Of a stretch of 64,000 nucleotides of DNA, positions 63,407-64,000 are shown in pieces. Every line of letters begins with the position of its first letter. Positions within the stretch are counted from its first letter, which is position 1. Both the position numbers and the translations under genes were made by a program. The stretch lies in contig JALUTQ010000039.1 in assembly GCA_032718865.1 (NCBI GenBank), positions 744,001-808,000 on the forward strand, read 5' to 3'. The notes beneath the pieces were generated by a model. That model did not search any database and had not been told where the DNA came from. It saw only the letters and a list, made by a program, of their open reading frames with translations. This DNA comes from Tilletia caries. Its lineage: Eukaryota > Basidiomycota > Exobasidiomycetes > Tilletiales > Tilletiaceae.

Positions 63407-63507
63407 GAGAGGTTCTCTTGCGAAAGGCCGAGTGCTATCCTATCCATCCCCCACCATCATCCCTTCTCACATCTGCACCTTGTTCCCACTCAATTAGGAT
63501 CTTCACC

Positions 63508-64000
<493 letters not shown>

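Larger units (their letters stand above)
62066..63507. other. 1.4-kb region between tRNA-Ile and MET17, no supported gene
   Basis: Open frames such as 62566-63039 (plus) are unremarkable: no domain, no repeat of splice signals. The MET17 promoter features are listed separately. The stretch 62400-62700 has no obvious repeat. Confidence 0.5.

Overview
The window is nuclear DNA from a filamentous-type or yeast fungus. Genes are compact, GC-rich and split by short introns (mostly 50-100 nt, GTRNGT...YAG). The gene set is fungal: the pentafunctional AROM polypeptide, trifunctional HIS4, a DASH-complex subunit, MDV1, YPI1 and an INO80 subunit IES2. PRP4 kinase, MCMBP and intron density together suggest a basidiomycete, possibly Ustilaginomycotina or Pucciniomycotina. 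That placement is inference; no rRNA or mitochondrial marker is present.

Layout. 1-3.7 kb is gene-poor with tandem repeats. 3.7-33.0 kb is dense: a PMP47/ANT1-type carrier (-), IES2 (+), a 482-bp inverted-repeat element, ARO1 (+), GPI8 (-), a 998-aa low-complexity protein (+), COX23 (+), an SLC35F-like transporter (-), a four-knuckle CCHC protein (+), a membrane-anchored histidine acid phosphatase (-), a small tail-anchored protein (+), a stand-alone Yvh1-type zinc domain (+), a DUF1295 membrane protein (-) and a class I photolyase (+). 33.0-38.1 kb is a gene desert with low-complexity DNA. 38.1-49.7 kb holds MCMBP (-), MDV1 (-), probable MED8 (+), YPI1 (-) and HIS4 (+). 49.8-51.1 kb holds a near-identical inverted copy of the first element and a second, 722-bp inverted-repeat element. 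51.1-61.7 kb holds PRP4 kinase (-), SHQ1 (+), HSK3 (-), NFS1 (+) and an acetate-transporter-family protein (+). A spliced tRNA-Ile(UAU) gene follows, and the window ends inside MET17.

Most genes are unrelated housekeeping genes; several pairs are divergent and share short promoters (photolyase/DUF1295, YPI1/HIS4, MDV1/MED8, HSK3/NFS1, PRP4/SHQ1). Amino-acid biosynthesis is represented by ARO1, HIS4 and MET17, and nuclear maintenance by IES2, MCMBP, MED8, SHQ1, PRP4 and HSK3.

Most notable: (i) the dehydroquinase domain of AROM has lost both catalytic residues (His to Leu, Schiff-base Lys to Arg) while the other four domains look intact; (ii) ARO1 and GPI8 each carry one extra base in a homopolymer, breaking otherwise conserved frames; (iii) two young non-autonomous inverted-repeat elements; (iv) a Yvh1 zinc domain encoded without its phosphatase; (v) 8- and 10-nt microexons. 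Exon boundaries were assigned by hand from splice signals and family conservation; all complete gene models close in frame except the two frameshifted genes.
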